Source: Bacterioplanoides pacificum (GTDB lineage: Bacteria > Pseudomonadota > Gammaproteobacteria > Pseudomonadales > Oceanobacteraceae). From it: DNA of 64,000 nucleotides. The notes under the pieces are model-generated. The model did not search any database. It was not told the DNA's origin and worked only from the letters and a program-made list of their open reading frames with translations. How positions within the stretch are numbered: the stretch's first letter is position 1; each line of letters starts with the position of its first letter. A program made the translations under genes and the position numbers. The stretch covers positions 248,001 to 312,000 of the forward strand of contig NZ_JBHRYB010000005.1 of assembly GCF_042648445.1 (NCBI RefSeq). The letters are read 5' to 3'. Shown here in pieces: positions 1 through 8,617 of the stretch.

Positions 1-347
1 AGCGGATCAGCCGCGCACAGCTGGCCGTCTGGTTCACTGCCGGTGTTGCAGTGAGTTGTTGCTGAGAATGGCCGTCGCACGATGGCCAGGGCACTGATAT
101 CCAGCTCGCCGCTGCCATCGCTCAGCCATTGTATTTTCAGTCGGTAGAGGCAGTGCATCAGCAGAAAATTACAGCGGAATAACAGCAACGAATCCTGTAA
201 GGCATCGGCATTAAAAATAGCCTGTTGCGGTTGTTGCAGCCATTTAATCAACTGATACAGGCTGGTGGGCTGATCCGTTTGCAGGTGGCTGGCCAGCAGT
301 TCGCAGATAACGGCGATATCGTCTGTTGGAGGGTTGCTAGAGTGCAT
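1..347 (-). CDS. DnaJ-related protein, N-terminal part (cut by window edge)
   Basis: The reading frame opens at an ATG (345-347) and runs without a stop off the left edge, giving 115 residues. It starts MHSSNPPTDDIAVICELLAS and contains the pattern SLYQLIKWLQQ followed by LLLFRCNFLLMHCLYRLK and an acidic GSGELDISALAI segment. This is the layout of the 'DnaJ-related' N-terminal domain found in gammaproteobacterial proteins that carry a C-terminal J domain; the J domain itself would lie outside the window. It sits 36 bases downstream of the glucosylglycerate-type operon on the same strand and may be co-transcribed. The family function is unknown beyond a presumed co-chaperone role. Family assignment rests on remembered pattern, not on a search. 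Confidence 0.7.
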   Translation of the reverse strand, partial: MHSSNPPTDDIAVICELLASHLQTDQPTSLYQLIKWLQQPQQAIFNADALQDSLLLFRCNFLLMHCLYRLKIQWLSDGSGELDISALAIVRRPFSATTHCNTGSEPDGQLCAADP

Positions 348-383
348 AACCGCACTCTAGCAGAGGCCATGTTAGCTGGGCAA

Positions 384-1595
384 TCAGCTGTTATCTTCTT
401 CTACCGCTTCATACAGGCGATCGAGAATATCCGGCATGGCCGAAATCACCCGGTTCCAGCTGGGAATAAAGGGGGTTTCCATCGGATTGGCGAGAAAATG
501 TTCGCCGGCTTTCATAATGTTTTTAGCGAACAGCTCCACCGCTTTTTCTTCGGCGTGGCGATCCAGCTGCAGGCCGTTCATACGTGCATCGTTGTCGTAG
601 GTTTCGATAAAATCCAGTGCGATACGGAAATAGGTGGCTTTTAACGAGCGGAAGGTTTCATTGCTGAAAACTTCGCCCTGGGTCGCCAGTTTACGGAAAA
701 TCGCTTTGCAGATATCAATGCTCATTTTCGATAAGCCGGCTGCGGCATCGTCGGCGGAAAGTGGCTGGTGTTTGTGGTCGTAGATGTCGGCGATGTCGAC
801 CTGGCAGATACGGTTGGTGGAATAATTGCGTTTCATTTCTGATAATACGCCGATTTCCAGTCCCCAGTCACTGGGGATACGGATATCGTTTAATACGTCG
901 GCGCGCATGGAAAATTCGCCCGACAGCGGATAACGAAAGCTGTCGAGGTACTCGAGAAAATCGAGGGAGCCGTACACTTTTTTCAGTGCCCGTAATAACG
1001 GTGTGACTAACAACCGGCTGACCCGGCCATTCATTTTATGTTCGGCAATACGGGCGTAATAACCTTTGGCAAATTCATAATTAAACCCCGGGTTGGCGAC
1101 CGGATAAATCAGCCGTGCCAGCATACTGCGATCATAAGTGACGATATCACAGTCGTGTAATGCGACCGATTCTGCGCGGCCGGAGGCCAGCACATAGCCA
1201 TAGCAATACCAGACGTTGCGACCCTTACCCATTTCTTTAGGGGCCAGTCCTTCCTGTTGCAATAAGGCATCGATTTTTTTCAGCCTGGGGCCATCATTCC
1301 ACAAAATACGGTGGTGTTGGGGCAGGCGGCCAAAGAATTCACGCGCATGCTGGTATTGTTGCTGGTCGGCACGATCCAGACCAATGACAATTTCATTCAG
1401 GTAAGGTACCTGAGTGATTTCTTCAATAATAGGATCCAGTGCCGGACCTTCTAATTCAGAATACAGCGACGGTAACACCAGCGACATTGGCCGGATACGG
1501 GAAAAACTTATCAGTTCTTTTTCCAGTTCTTCCAGCGGCCGGTCGGTCAGGTTGTGCAGGTTGGTAATAATACCGTTTTGATAAAAGTCAGCCAC
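384..1595 (-). CDS. gpgS: Glucosyl-3-phosphoglycerate synthase-like glycosyltransferase (GT81)
   Basis: 403 residues, GTG start with a strong AAGGAG ribosome site 6 bases upstream. Cytoplasmic GT-A enzyme expected to transfer glucose (or another hexose) from an NDP-sugar to 3-phosphoglycerate, making glucosyl-3-phosphoglycerate. Visible signs: a Rossmann-like N-terminus, GKGRN at about 123-127, the metal-binding DxD as DCD at 148-150, and the acceptor-side block SGEFSMRADVL followed by GLEIGVL at about 224-252, all typical of GpgS. It lies 22 bases after a HAD-IIB phosphatase of the MPGP type and downstream of a glycerate kinase, so the three genes form a complete kinase-synthase-phosphatase set. 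Glucosyl rather than mannosyl donor use is inferred from similarity to GpgS; donor choice cannot be read from the sequence alone. Confidence 0.82.
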   Translation of the reverse strand: MADFYQNGIITNLHNLTDRPLEELEKELISFSRIRPMSLVLPSLYSELEGPALDPIIEEITQVPYLNEIVIGLDRADQQQYQHAREFFGRLPQHHRILWNDGPRLKKIDALLQQEGLAPKEMGKGRNVWYCYGYVLASGRAESVALHDCDIVTYDRSMLARLIYPVANPGFNYEFAKGYYARIAEHKMNGRVSRLLVTPLLRALKKVYGSLDFLEYLDSFRYPLSGEFSMRADVLNDIRIPSDWGLEIGVLSEMKRNYSTNRICQVDIADIYDHKHQPLSADDAAAGLSKMSIDICKAIFRKLATQGEVFSNETFRSLKATYFRIALDFIETYDNDARMNGLQLDRHAEEKAVELFAKNIMKAGEHFLANPMETPFIPSWNRVISAMPDILDRLYEAVEEDNS

Positions 1596-1617
1596 AGAAC
1601 GCTCCTTAGTGCCGTGT

Positions 1618-2451
1618 TTAATAATGTTTTTCTAACCATGCCAGCAACGCCTGATTCCAGCCGGCGGGGCCGGGGGAGGTTGCTGTGATGGTCTGTGAAT
1701 GGGTCAGTGTCAGCGGTTGTCCGCAGGCTGCGGGAATCACCACCGGCTGATCGCTCTGCTCTAACATATTGCGGTCATTTTCCCCGTCGCCCAGTGCGAT
1801 CACACCAATCTGACTGGGCGCCAGCTGATACTGATGTGCGTAATAATTGCGGAAAAAGCCAATGGCGCTGGCTTTATCGGCATCCCCCATCAGGTGGTAA
1901 AAACGTCCGCCCTGAATCAGTTGCAGTTTATGTTGACGGATCAGCTGCCGGAATTGTTGCAGGCTGTGATCATCGCCCTGCCACAGCAGTGGTTCTGAGG
2001 CACAGCGCTGTTTTGCCAGCCACGCCTGTTGTTCATCGAGTCCGGTCATGGCGGCCACTTCACTGGCGGGCATGTCGTTAAAACTGCGGAAGCTGAAACC
2101 CTGCTGACGCGCCTGAAACAAGAACCGCAACAGGTCTGCGTAGGGCGTGGCAATAATTTCACTGTTGTAGTCCGCCTGATCCGTGCTGAAGCCGGCTGTT
2201 TCGGCATTATTTTTGGCGATAAACAGTGCACTGCCATTTTCACAAACAAAGGGTGATGAATTGCCCAGTTGCTGACGCAGCTGTACCACTTCAGCGAAGG
2301 TTTTGCTGGTGTTAAAAATACAGGGGATATTGTGTTGAGCCAGTAATGACAGGGATTCTTTGGCAGCCTCTGCCTGGTAATTATGATGATCGAGCAGAGT
2401 GCCATCGAGGTCGGTTAACACAATCCAGCGGCTGATCCGGGTAGGTGACAT
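1618..2451 (-). CDS. HAD-IIB sugar phosphatase, mannosyl/glucosyl-3-phosphoglycerate phosphatase type
   Basis: 277 residues from the ATG at 2451, chosen because GAGGAC lies about 8 bases upstream; an ATG five codons earlier has no such site. The protein opens with the HAD nucleophile motif DLDGTLLD and ends with the motif IV segment GDGENDRNMLE, with the large C2B cap between, as in mannosyl-3-phosphoglycerate phosphatases. Expected role is removal of the phosphate from the hexosyl-3-phosphoglycerate made by the next gene, releasing the neutral osmolyte glucosylglycerate (or mannosylglycerate). It follows the glycerate kinase by 18 bases. Other HAD-IIB sugar phosphatases (sucrose or trehalose phosphatases) are possible on fold alone; the neighbouring synthase decides the call. 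Confidence 0.82.
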   Translation of the reverse strand: MSPTRISRWIVLTDLDGTLLDHHNYQAEAAKESLSLLAQHNIPCIFNTSKTFAEVVQLRQQLGNSSPFVCENGSALFIAKNNAETAGFSTDQADYNSEIIATPYADLLRFLFQARQQGFSFRSFNDMPASEVAAMTGLDEQQAWLAKQRCASEPLLWQGDDHSLQQFRQLIRQHKLQLIQGGRFYHLMGDADKASAIGFFRNYYAHQYQLAPSQIGVIALGDGENDRNMLEQSDQPVVIPAACGQPLTLTHSQTITATSPGPAGWNQALLAWLEKHY

Positions 2452-2469
2452 AAGTGGTGTCCTCATTCG

Positions 2470-3411
2470 TCAGCTGACGGTTTCAGTGTAGTGAATATCC
2501 GCTACCTGATGGTCTGAGTTCAGCTGTAATACCAGGTTTGCGTTATCCGGCATGGTTTGCAGGGCGTGTTCGGTCAGACGCTGATAGTGCTGAATAAAAC
2601 GCTGCAGCTGTTGCTCATTGAGACCCGCGTCAGGCGTATGGCTGGCGCGCCGGTTATCCTGTTCCTGCTGGCTGCGCCACTGCTGCACGGCCTGCATGCC
2701 GGGCACCTGTAGCGTCAGCAGCCAGTTGATCTGGCTGAACCAGTTCTGGTAATCCCCTGCCAGCTGGCGGTTCACCCAGTGGCGCCAGCGGCCGTCGGGG
2801 TCCTCAGTGCGCTCCAGAGCGTTAATCGGGGTCAGCAGTTGCGACTGCGGTTGTGGGCGGCAACCCACGCACCAGCCCTCAAACAGAATCAGATCCAGCG
2901 GGCCGCGGACGCTGTGCCACTGTGCTGCCGGACAGCGGTCATCACGGATTTTGTCAAACGCCGGGTAGCTCAGTGGTTGGCCGGGCTGTAACTGACGTAG
3001 CTGTTCGAACAGGGTGATCCCGGCGTGGACGTCATGGGTGCCGGGAACGCCACGGGTAGCCAATAACGGGTGAATGTCTCTGGCGAGGCGCTGGCGTTCA
3101 GCTTTGCTGAGGTACAGGTCGTCGATGGAAATTACCGCAACCTGCCAGCCGAGTGCGGCCTGATATAACCTGGCCAGCGCGTTACTGAGTGTCGATTTCC
3201 CTGAGCCCTGGCCGCCATGAATACCAATAATGGCGGCCTGGTGATGGCTGTGGCGGTGGCTTTGGGCGCGCTGTGCAATCTCGCTGGCCAGGGGCAGCCA
3301 GATGTCGTTGGCCTGGGCACGCCAGGCGGCTGGCAACGACTGCCAGCAGGCACGACTGGCGGCCGTTAATCGTGGATCATTGTGTTGTAACCTTGCAGGC
3401 CAGAGTGCCAT
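2470..3411 (-). CDS. D-glycerate kinase, P-loop type (GLYK-like)
   Basis: 313 residues from the ATG at 3411, which has AAGGAAT about 8 bases upstream; the frame is open 36 codons further but without a better site. It carries a Walker A loop GIHGGQGSGKSTL, then ISIDDLYLS, and the block ILFEGWCVG, the signature order of plant/yeast type D-glycerate 3-kinases in the uridine-kinase-like P-loop family. The expected reaction is ATP-dependent phosphorylation of D-glycerate to 3-phosphoglycerate, the acceptor for the synthase two genes on. It is first in the minus-strand operon, and could recycle glycerate released when the osmolyte is broken down. Its divergent neighbour is prephenate dehydratase, 229 bases away. 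Confidence 0.78.
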   Translation of the reverse strand: MALWPARLQHNDPRLTAASRACWQSLPAAWRAQANDIWLPLASEIAQRAQSHRHSHHQAAIIGIHGGQGSGKSTLSNALARLYQAALGWQVAVISIDDLYLSKAERQRLARDIHPLLATRGVPGTHDVHAGITLFEQLRQLQPGQPLSYPAFDKIRDDRCPAAQWHSVRGPLDLILFEGWCVGCRPQPQSQLLTPINALERTEDPDGRWRHWVNRQLAGDYQNWFSQINWLLTLQVPGMQAVQQWRSQQEQDNRRASHTPDAGLNEQQLQRFIQHYQRLTEHALQTMPDNANLVLQLNSDHQVADIHYTETVS

Positions 3412-3640
3412 ATAGTTTGATTCCTTCAGCGTTAACCAGAGCGGGACAGGGATTTCAGCTGTCCTTTGGCTAAAGCAGCGACTGTGCCAACTGCGTCCGG
3501 ATAACGGATTACTGCGCAAAGGTGCAGGGCCGGGAATCGGTTTTCCTGGTGTAAATGCTTTAAACTGGTGCGCTCCCTGCTTGCTGTTGCTGACAGTGAG
3601 TCGTGATGACCCGTTATGGTGCGTACATTAAGGAAACGTT

Positions 3641-4522
3641 ATGAGTCAGTCTGAACAACCCGCCGTCCCATCGCTACAACGTGTGGCTTATCAGGGCACG
3701 GCCGGGGCGTATTCCCATTTATCCTGCCGCAAAGTGTTTCCTGACTGGGAAGCGGTGGCCTGTGAAGACTTTCTTGCGGCACTGGATCTGGTGACCAATG
3801 GGTTTGCCGATCGTGCCATGATTCCGCTGGAAAACTCTACTGCCGGCCGGGTCGAAGAAATTTACCGCTTGATTCCGCGTACGCAGCTGCATGTGATTGG
3901 TGAGCATTTTGAGCCGGTTAATCATTGTTTATTGGCACTGCCCGGGGTGAAACTCACCGATATTGAAGAAGTGGCTTCCCACCCGCAGGCACTGGCGCAG
4001 TGTCATCAGCGGATTATTAATCTGGGGATGAAACCGGTGGCGATGCTGGATACCGCTATGGAAGCGGAAAAACTCAGCCACACCCGGGATCAGAAACGGG
4101 CAGCCATTGCTTCAGAGCTGGCAGCGGAACTGTATGGTCTGGAGATTCTGCACGATAATTTTCAGGATGTGATGGGCAATACCACACGTTTTCTGGTTTT
4201 CAGCCGTGAACCGCAGCATCAGCAATACCAGCCTGAGGTGAATTTCATCACCAGTATGTTGTTTGCCGTGCGTAATATTCCGGCGGCGTTGTATAAAGCG
4301 CTGGGCGGGTTTGCCACTAATGGCATTAACATGATTAAGCTGGAAAGTTATATGGACGGGGGCACGATGGAGGCCAGCCATTTTCATCTGGATGTATTGG
4401 CGCACCCGCAACAACCGGCGATGCTGCACGCGCTGGAGGAGCTGGAACATTTTTCCCGTGATTTGCGCATTCTGGGTACTTATCCGGCGCACGAATACCG
4501 CAACCGCAGCGCGTTTGTGTAA
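3641..4522 (+). CDS. pheA: Prephenate dehydratase, monofunctional, with ACT domain
   Basis: 293 residues, ATG with AAGGAAA seven bases before it. Converts prephenate to phenylpyruvate in phenylalanine synthesis. The catalytic domain begins at once with VAYQGTAGAYSHLSCRK, keeps IPLENSTAGRVEE and the NTTRF catalytic motif, and is followed by an ACT domain with the phenylalanine-binding ESYM-type segment KLESYMDGGTMEASHFHLD. There is no chorismate mutase domain in front, unlike the bifunctional P-protein common in gammaproteobacteria. It stands alone between the osmolyte operon and a convergent alcohol dehydrogenase rather than in a serC-pheA-aroA cluster. ACT-mediated feedback inhibition by phenylalanine is likely. 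Confidence 0.93.
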   Translation: MSQSEQPAVPSLQRVAYQGTAGAYSHLSCRKVFPDWEAVACEDFLAALDLVTNGFADRAMIPLENSTAGRVEEIYRLIPRTQLHVIGEHFEPVNHCLLALPGVKLTDIEEVASHPQALAQCHQRIINLGMKPVAMLDTAMEAEKLSHTRDQKRAAIASELAAELYGLEILHDNFQDVMGNTTRFLVFSREPQHQQYQPEVNFITSMLFAVRNIPAALYKALGGFATNGINMIKLESYMDGGTMEASHFHLDVLAHPQQPAMLHALEELEHFSRDLRILGTYPAHEYRNRSAFV

Positions 4523-4548
4523 CACCTGGCGGTGTTGGTTAACGCCGC

Positions 4549-4580
4549 CGGACAACAGCTACGCCTGTTGCTGTTGTCCG
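4549..4580. terminator. Hairpin between convergent pheA and alcohol dehydrogenase genes
   Basis: An 11-base perfect inverted repeat (CGGACAACAGC at 4549-4559 and its complement at 4570-4580) with a 10-base loop lies between two converging genes. There is no U tract on either side, so a Rho-independent terminator is only one reading. Confidence 0.45.
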
Positions 4581-4594
4581 CCGGATGTGGCGAA

Positions 4595-5746
4595 TTACAT
4601 CGCCTGTCTGAATAATTCACATACCTGCTCAAAGCTCGGCTGAATCGGGTTAGTGAGACCACAGGCGTCTTTCATGGCGTTTTCTGCCAGTGTTGGAATG
4701 TCCTGTTCCTGCATCCCCAACTCTGCAACACCGGTAGGAATATTGACATCGGCGGCCAGCGCTTTAATCGCATCGATACATAATTGTGCCCCTTGTGCGG
4801 CGGTTTTTCCCTGGACCTCACAGCCCATGGCTGCGGCTACCTCAGTCAGCCGTTCACTGGCGACCTGGGCATTAAACTGCTGCACGTGAGGCAACAGAAT
4901 GGCGTTGCAAACCCCGTGTGGTAAATCATAAAAGCCACCCAGCTGGTGGGCCATCGCATGGACGTATCCCAGCGAAGCGTTGTTAAACGCCATGCCGGCC
5001 ATAAACTGGGCATAGGCCATTTTGTCGCGGGCTTCGGCGTTATTGCCGTCGCTGACGGCGGTGCGTAAATAACGGCTGATCAGGCTGATCGCGTGTAATG
5101 CATTGGCATCAGTAATGGGAGTGGCAGCGGTGGAGACATAAGCTTCGATGGCGTGGGTTAATGCATCCATACCGGTAGCCGCTGTCAGTGAGGCGGGCAT
5201 ACCCAGCATCAGATCCGGATCATTGACCGATAATACCGGTGTGGTGTGTTTATCCACGATGGCCATTTTCACATGGCGGCTGTCGTCGGTAATGATGCAG
5301 AAACGGGTCATTTCGCTGGCGGTACCGGCGGTGGTATTGATGGCAATCAGTGGCAACTGAGGTTTGGCCGACTGATCCACCCCCTCATAATCTTTAATGG
5401 AACCGCCGTTGGTCGCTACCAGAGCGATGCCTTTGGCGCAATCGTGTGGTGAGCCACCGCCGAGGGAAATCACACAATCACACTGGTTTTCCTGCAGAGC
5501 CGATAAGCCGTGCTCAACGTTGGTGGTGTTGGGGTTGGGTTTGACTTCGTCATAAACCACTGCAGCGACACCATGCTGCTGCAGTAAAGCGGTCACTTTT
5601 GCCACCACGCCCAGCTGCACCAGCGGCGCATCGGTAACGATCAGGGCTTTTTTAAAACCGTAAGACTGAACGGCTTTGGCAGCGTCCTGTAAACAGCCGC
5701 TGCCCATCAGGTTAACGGCCGGGATAAAAAAAGTGCTGACACTCAT
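4595..5746 (-). CDS. Iron-containing alcohol dehydrogenase (group III)
   Basis: 383 residues starting MSVSTFFIPAVNLMG at the ATG at 5746; the frame is open 25 codons upstream but the sequence there is not family-like. NAD-binding GGGSPHDCAKGIA, the metal-binding set D in TGMDALTHAIEAY and histidines in AHQLGG and DLPHGVCNAILLPHV identify a YiaY/AdhB-type Fe-dependent alcohol dehydrogenase. Such enzymes interconvert primary alcohols and aldehydes in the cytoplasm with NAD(H). It lies 115 bases downstream of the GH13 gene on the same strand and converges with pheA. The physiological substrate cannot be read from the sequence; ethanol, butanol or 1,3-propanediol type alcohols are all possible for this family. 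Confidence 0.9.
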   Translation of the reverse strand: MSVSTFFIPAVNLMGSGCLQDAAKAVQSYGFKKALIVTDAPLVQLGVVAKVTALLQQHGVAAVVYDEVKPNPNTTNVEHGLSALQENQCDCVISLGGGSPHDCAKGIALVATNGGSIKDYEGVDQSAKPQLPLIAINTTAGTASEMTRFCIITDDSRHVKMAIVDKHTTPVLSVNDPDLMLGMPASLTAATGMDALTHAIEAYVSTAATPITDANALHAISLISRYLRTAVSDGNNAEARDKMAYAQFMAGMAFNNASLGYVHAMAHQLGGFYDLPHGVCNAILLPHVQQFNAQVASERLTEVAAAMGCEVQGKTAAQGAQLCIDAIKALAADVNIPTGVAELGMQEQDIPTLAENAMKDACGLTNPIQPSFEQVCELFRQAM

Positions 5747-5861
5747 GGCGTATTTCTCGTATTGATTAAGTTGTGAATACGTTAGCCGCGAGTCCGCTGT
5801 CCTGCACTTGATGTATCGCAAGGTTTATAACGATAACGCCACCACTTACTTTTATTGACGT

Positions 5862-7466
5862 TTATTGCTGTGCCTGTTTCATCAATATTCCCTGATAAGG
5901 CTGTAATTGGTTTGGGATGTTCTGATGATGGGTGTTTTTTAGCGCCGTTGCTGTCTGACAGATGTTGGGCAGAGGTTGTGTGGTTGCAGAAAAATTCAGT
6001 ACGATCAGCAATACGTCATGATTCAGCTGGCGTTGGTAAAGCAGGATATCCGGTTCACTGTCCAGCAACATTAAATCGCCACTGTGTAGCGCCGCGGTTT
6101 GTTTCCTTAACCAGATTAATTGCCGGTACCAGTTTAATAAACTGTCCGGCTCGGACTGTTGTTCGCTGACGCTGATACCGTTAACCGGCTGATGGGGTAA
6201 CCAGTGGCTGGCGGTGCTGAATCCCGTGTGCTGCGGTTGCCAGAACATGGGTTTACGACAGCCATCGCGGCCATTGTGTAATGGCCAGTAACGTAAGCCA
6301 AGCGGATCCTGGATGTGTTTGCGCGCTACCGTTTGTTGCGGCATACCGAGTTCTTCGCCGTAATATAAGTAGGGCGTACCACGCAGGGTCAGCAGCAGTA
6401 ACGCCAGTAATTTCAGTCTGGCCCGGGTTTGTTCGCCGCCGGCACCGTCTGCCTGATAGCGGCTGGCGTGGCGGACAAAGTCGTGATTGCTGAGGGTGTA
6501 GTTGGGCCAGTTCTGGTCGCCCAATAAATCCGACCATTTACGGATCACGTCAGCAAAGGCTTTTGCATTAAACGGACAACGTAAAAATTCAAAGTTAAAT
6601 GCCTGGTGTAACTCGTCATTGTCGCCGTAATAACTGGCTGGCAGCTGGCTGTTAGCGTTATCTGCGAGCATAACTTCGCCAACCATCATGCGCTCCGGGT
6701 AAGCATCAAGCCACTGGCGCATGTCTTTTAATAATGCGTGCATTTCTGTCTGGTCGCGATCAAAAATATGCTGCTGGCGATCGTAGGGGCGGCCGATTTT
6801 AAACCATCGGGTCGGGTTATTACGCCAATGCTGATCTTTAAAATACAGGTTTACGACATCCAGCCGGAAACCGTCCACACCTTTATCCAGCCAGAACTCC
6901 ATGACCTGTTTAATGGCTTTTTTAACTGCCGGATTACGCCAGTTTAAATCCGGCTGCTGGGGTAAAAATGAGTGGTAATACCAGGCTTGCCGGCCGTGGT
7001 GGTAACTCCAGCCTTTGCCACCAAAACAGCCCAGCCAGTTATTTGGGGCTTTATCGGCGGGGCCGGGGTGCCACAGATACCAGTCGGCTTTTTCTGAGTC
7101 GGGATTACAGCTTTCGATAAACCAGGGGTGTTGGTCGGAACTGTGATTAACCACTAAATCAATAATGATGCGGATATGACGCCGGTGGGCCTGGTGCAAT
7201 AATTCATCAAAGTCGGCCATGCTGCCGAACAGCGGATCAATGGCGCAATAATCCTGAATGTCATAGCCGAAGTCAGCCATCGGTGACGGGTAAAAGGGGG
7301 ATAGCCAGATGGCATCAATGCCGAGTGACTGCTCGCTGCCGTCGTTGAGGTAGTCGAGTCGCGAAATCAGCCCTGGCAGGTCGCCGATACCGTCGGGCTG
7401 GTGCGGGTTATCCTGAAAACTGCGTGGATAGATCTGATAAACAACGCCTTGTTTCCACCACGTCAT
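5862..7466 (-). CDS. GH13 alpha-glucosidase-like enzyme
   Basis: 534 residues. A full GH13 (beta/alpha)8 barrel: opening WWKQGVVYQIYPRSF, region I DLVVNHSS at about 103-110, region II GFRLDVVN with the nucleophile Asp203, region III GEVM with acid/base Glu264, region IV SNHDFVRH with Asp329, and YLYYGEELGM. This is the pattern of the oligo-1,6-glucosidase/alpha-glucosidase group close to GH13_23. No signal peptide, so it acts in the cytoplasm on short alpha-glucosides. Its closeness to a glucosylglycerate-type operon makes an alpha-glucoside osmolyte (glucosylglycerate, sucrose or maltose) a possible substrate, but this is inference. The next gene upstream on the strand is an AraC regulator ending 59 bases away. 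Confidence 0.85.
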   Translation of the reverse strand: MTWWKQGVVYQIYPRSFQDNPHQPDGIGDLPGLISRLDYLNDGSEQSLGIDAIWLSPFYPSPMADFGYDIQDYCAIDPLFGSMADFDELLHQAHRRHIRIIIDLVVNHSSDQHPWFIESCNPDSEKADWYLWHPGPADKAPNNWLGCFGGKGWSYHHGRQAWYYHSFLPQQPDLNWRNPAVKKAIKQVMEFWLDKGVDGFRLDVVNLYFKDQHWRNNPTRWFKIGRPYDRQQHIFDRDQTEMHALLKDMRQWLDAYPERMMVGEVMLADNANSQLPASYYGDNDELHQAFNFEFLRCPFNAKAFADVIRKWSDLLGDQNWPNYTLSNHDFVRHASRYQADGAGGEQTRARLKLLALLLLTLRGTPYLYYGEELGMPQQTVARKHIQDPLGLRYWPLHNGRDGCRKPMFWQPQHTGFSTASHWLPHQPVNGISVSEQQSEPDSLLNWYRQLIWLRKQTAALHSGDLMLLDSEPDILLYQRQLNHDVLLIVLNFSATTQPLPNICQTATALKNTHHQNIPNQLQPYQGILMKQAQQ

Positions 7467-7524
7467 GTTGTGCCACCCGCTGTTAAAAGCGCAGAGTTTA
7501 GCTGCGCGTTATTACAGCCGGGTG

Positions 7525-8538
7525 TCAGCGTTCCAGCTTTTGTGCCCGGTATTCACCCGGCGTCAGGCCCTGCCATTTTTTAAAGGCGCGGTGAAAGGTG
7601 CTGGCTTCAGTAAAGCCCAGGTGTTCGGCGATATCGCGAATATTGGCGTCCGGTTGGGTCAGCATCAGGCTGGCTTCTTCCATCCGGCATTCGTCTTTTA
7701 ATTTCTGATAAGAGGTTTGTTCTTCGCTCAGCCGGCGGCGCAGGGTGGCGCCGGATACTTTCAGGTATTCGGAGGCTTCGTTCAGTGACGGTAAGGCATC
7801 CATCGGATATTGCCGGAATAACTGACGCAAACGGCCGGTCATGCTTTCGTGGGGATTCGGACGGGCGAGAAAATCCGCCGGTGAGGTCTCCAGAAAGGCC
7901 CGTAACGAGGCGGGTGTCTGACTGACCGGTAAAGACAACATCCGGGTAGGAATCAGCAGATACGTTTGTTGTTGTGAAAATTTAACCGGCGTGGCAAATA
8001 ACACCTGATACAAGGCCGCATGGCGGGGTGGCGGATAGGCACAGCTGACTGACAACAGTGGAATGCCCTGGCCAACCAGCCAGCTGCTCAGGCGGTGCCA
8101 GATGGCTAATAACGACTCGCCAAGGAAAAAGTGCGGATCGTATTCCGGCCGGTGTTCGATGATGATTTTGCTCAGCCGTTTATCTTTTTCCAGCCGGATG
8201 TTTGGTGCGCCGTCGAATAAGGCATAAAAGTCCCGGGCGCGGTGCAGCGCGTGTTCCAGTGAGGAACAACTGATGATGGCTTTACACATCATACTGAAGG
8301 TGCCGAAGTGGGAGCGCACCGGCGCCAGTCCCATAAATTCATCATCGCAGGCGTGCCAGATGGTAAACAACAGGCGGGCGTAGTCGTCGTTGCTGATGTT
8401 CAGCTGGGGTTGTTGCAGGGCTTGCGGGTCAAGACCGGCACGGAGCCAGATATCGCGGCGGTTAAATCCCAGTGATTCGACGCCCCGTAACGGAGCATCG
8501 ATAAATTCGTGCGGAATCATAGAACGACTGCTTGCCAT
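7525..8538 (-). CDS. AraC-family transcriptional regulator (OruR-like)
   Basis: 337 residues, ATG preceded by AAAGGT. N-terminal about 230 residues match the Arabinose_bd/OruR type ligand domain (SMMCKAIISCSSLEHALHRA is characteristic), and the C-terminal two helix-turn-helix units include SEYLKVSGATLRRRLSEE and DIAEHLGFTEASTFHRAFKKW, the AraC signature. It binds DNA and normally activates a nearby gene on sensing a small molecule. The nearest downstream gene on the same strand is the GH13 alpha-glucosidase, which is a candidate target. Effector unknown. Confidence 0.9.
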   Translation of the reverse strand: MASSRSMIPHEFIDAPLRGVESLGFNRRDIWLRAGLDPQALQQPQLNISNDDYARLLFTIWHACDDEFMGLAPVRSHFGTFSMMCKAIISCSSLEHALHRARDFYALFDGAPNIRLEKDKRLSKIIIEHRPEYDPHFFLGESLLAIWHRLSSWLVGQGIPLLSVSCAYPPPRHAALYQVLFATPVKFSQQQTYLLIPTRMLSLPVSQTPASLRAFLETSPADFLARPNPHESMTGRLRQLFRQYPMDALPSLNEASEYLKVSGATLRRRLSEEQTSYQKLKDECRMEEASLMLTQPDANIRDIAEHLGFTEASTFHRAFKKWQGLTPGEYRAQKLER

Positions 8539-8617
8539 GTTGACCTTTGAGCTGATTCAGAAGGCAGCAGTGTGAGCGAAAAGGTTATGCTGTTCAAGCC
8601 AGACTGATGTCTCAGGC

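Noticed and set aside
5747..5821. Upstream 25-codon extension of the alcohol dehydrogenase
   Set aside because: Not family-like; the ATG at 5746 starts where the conserved domain begins.
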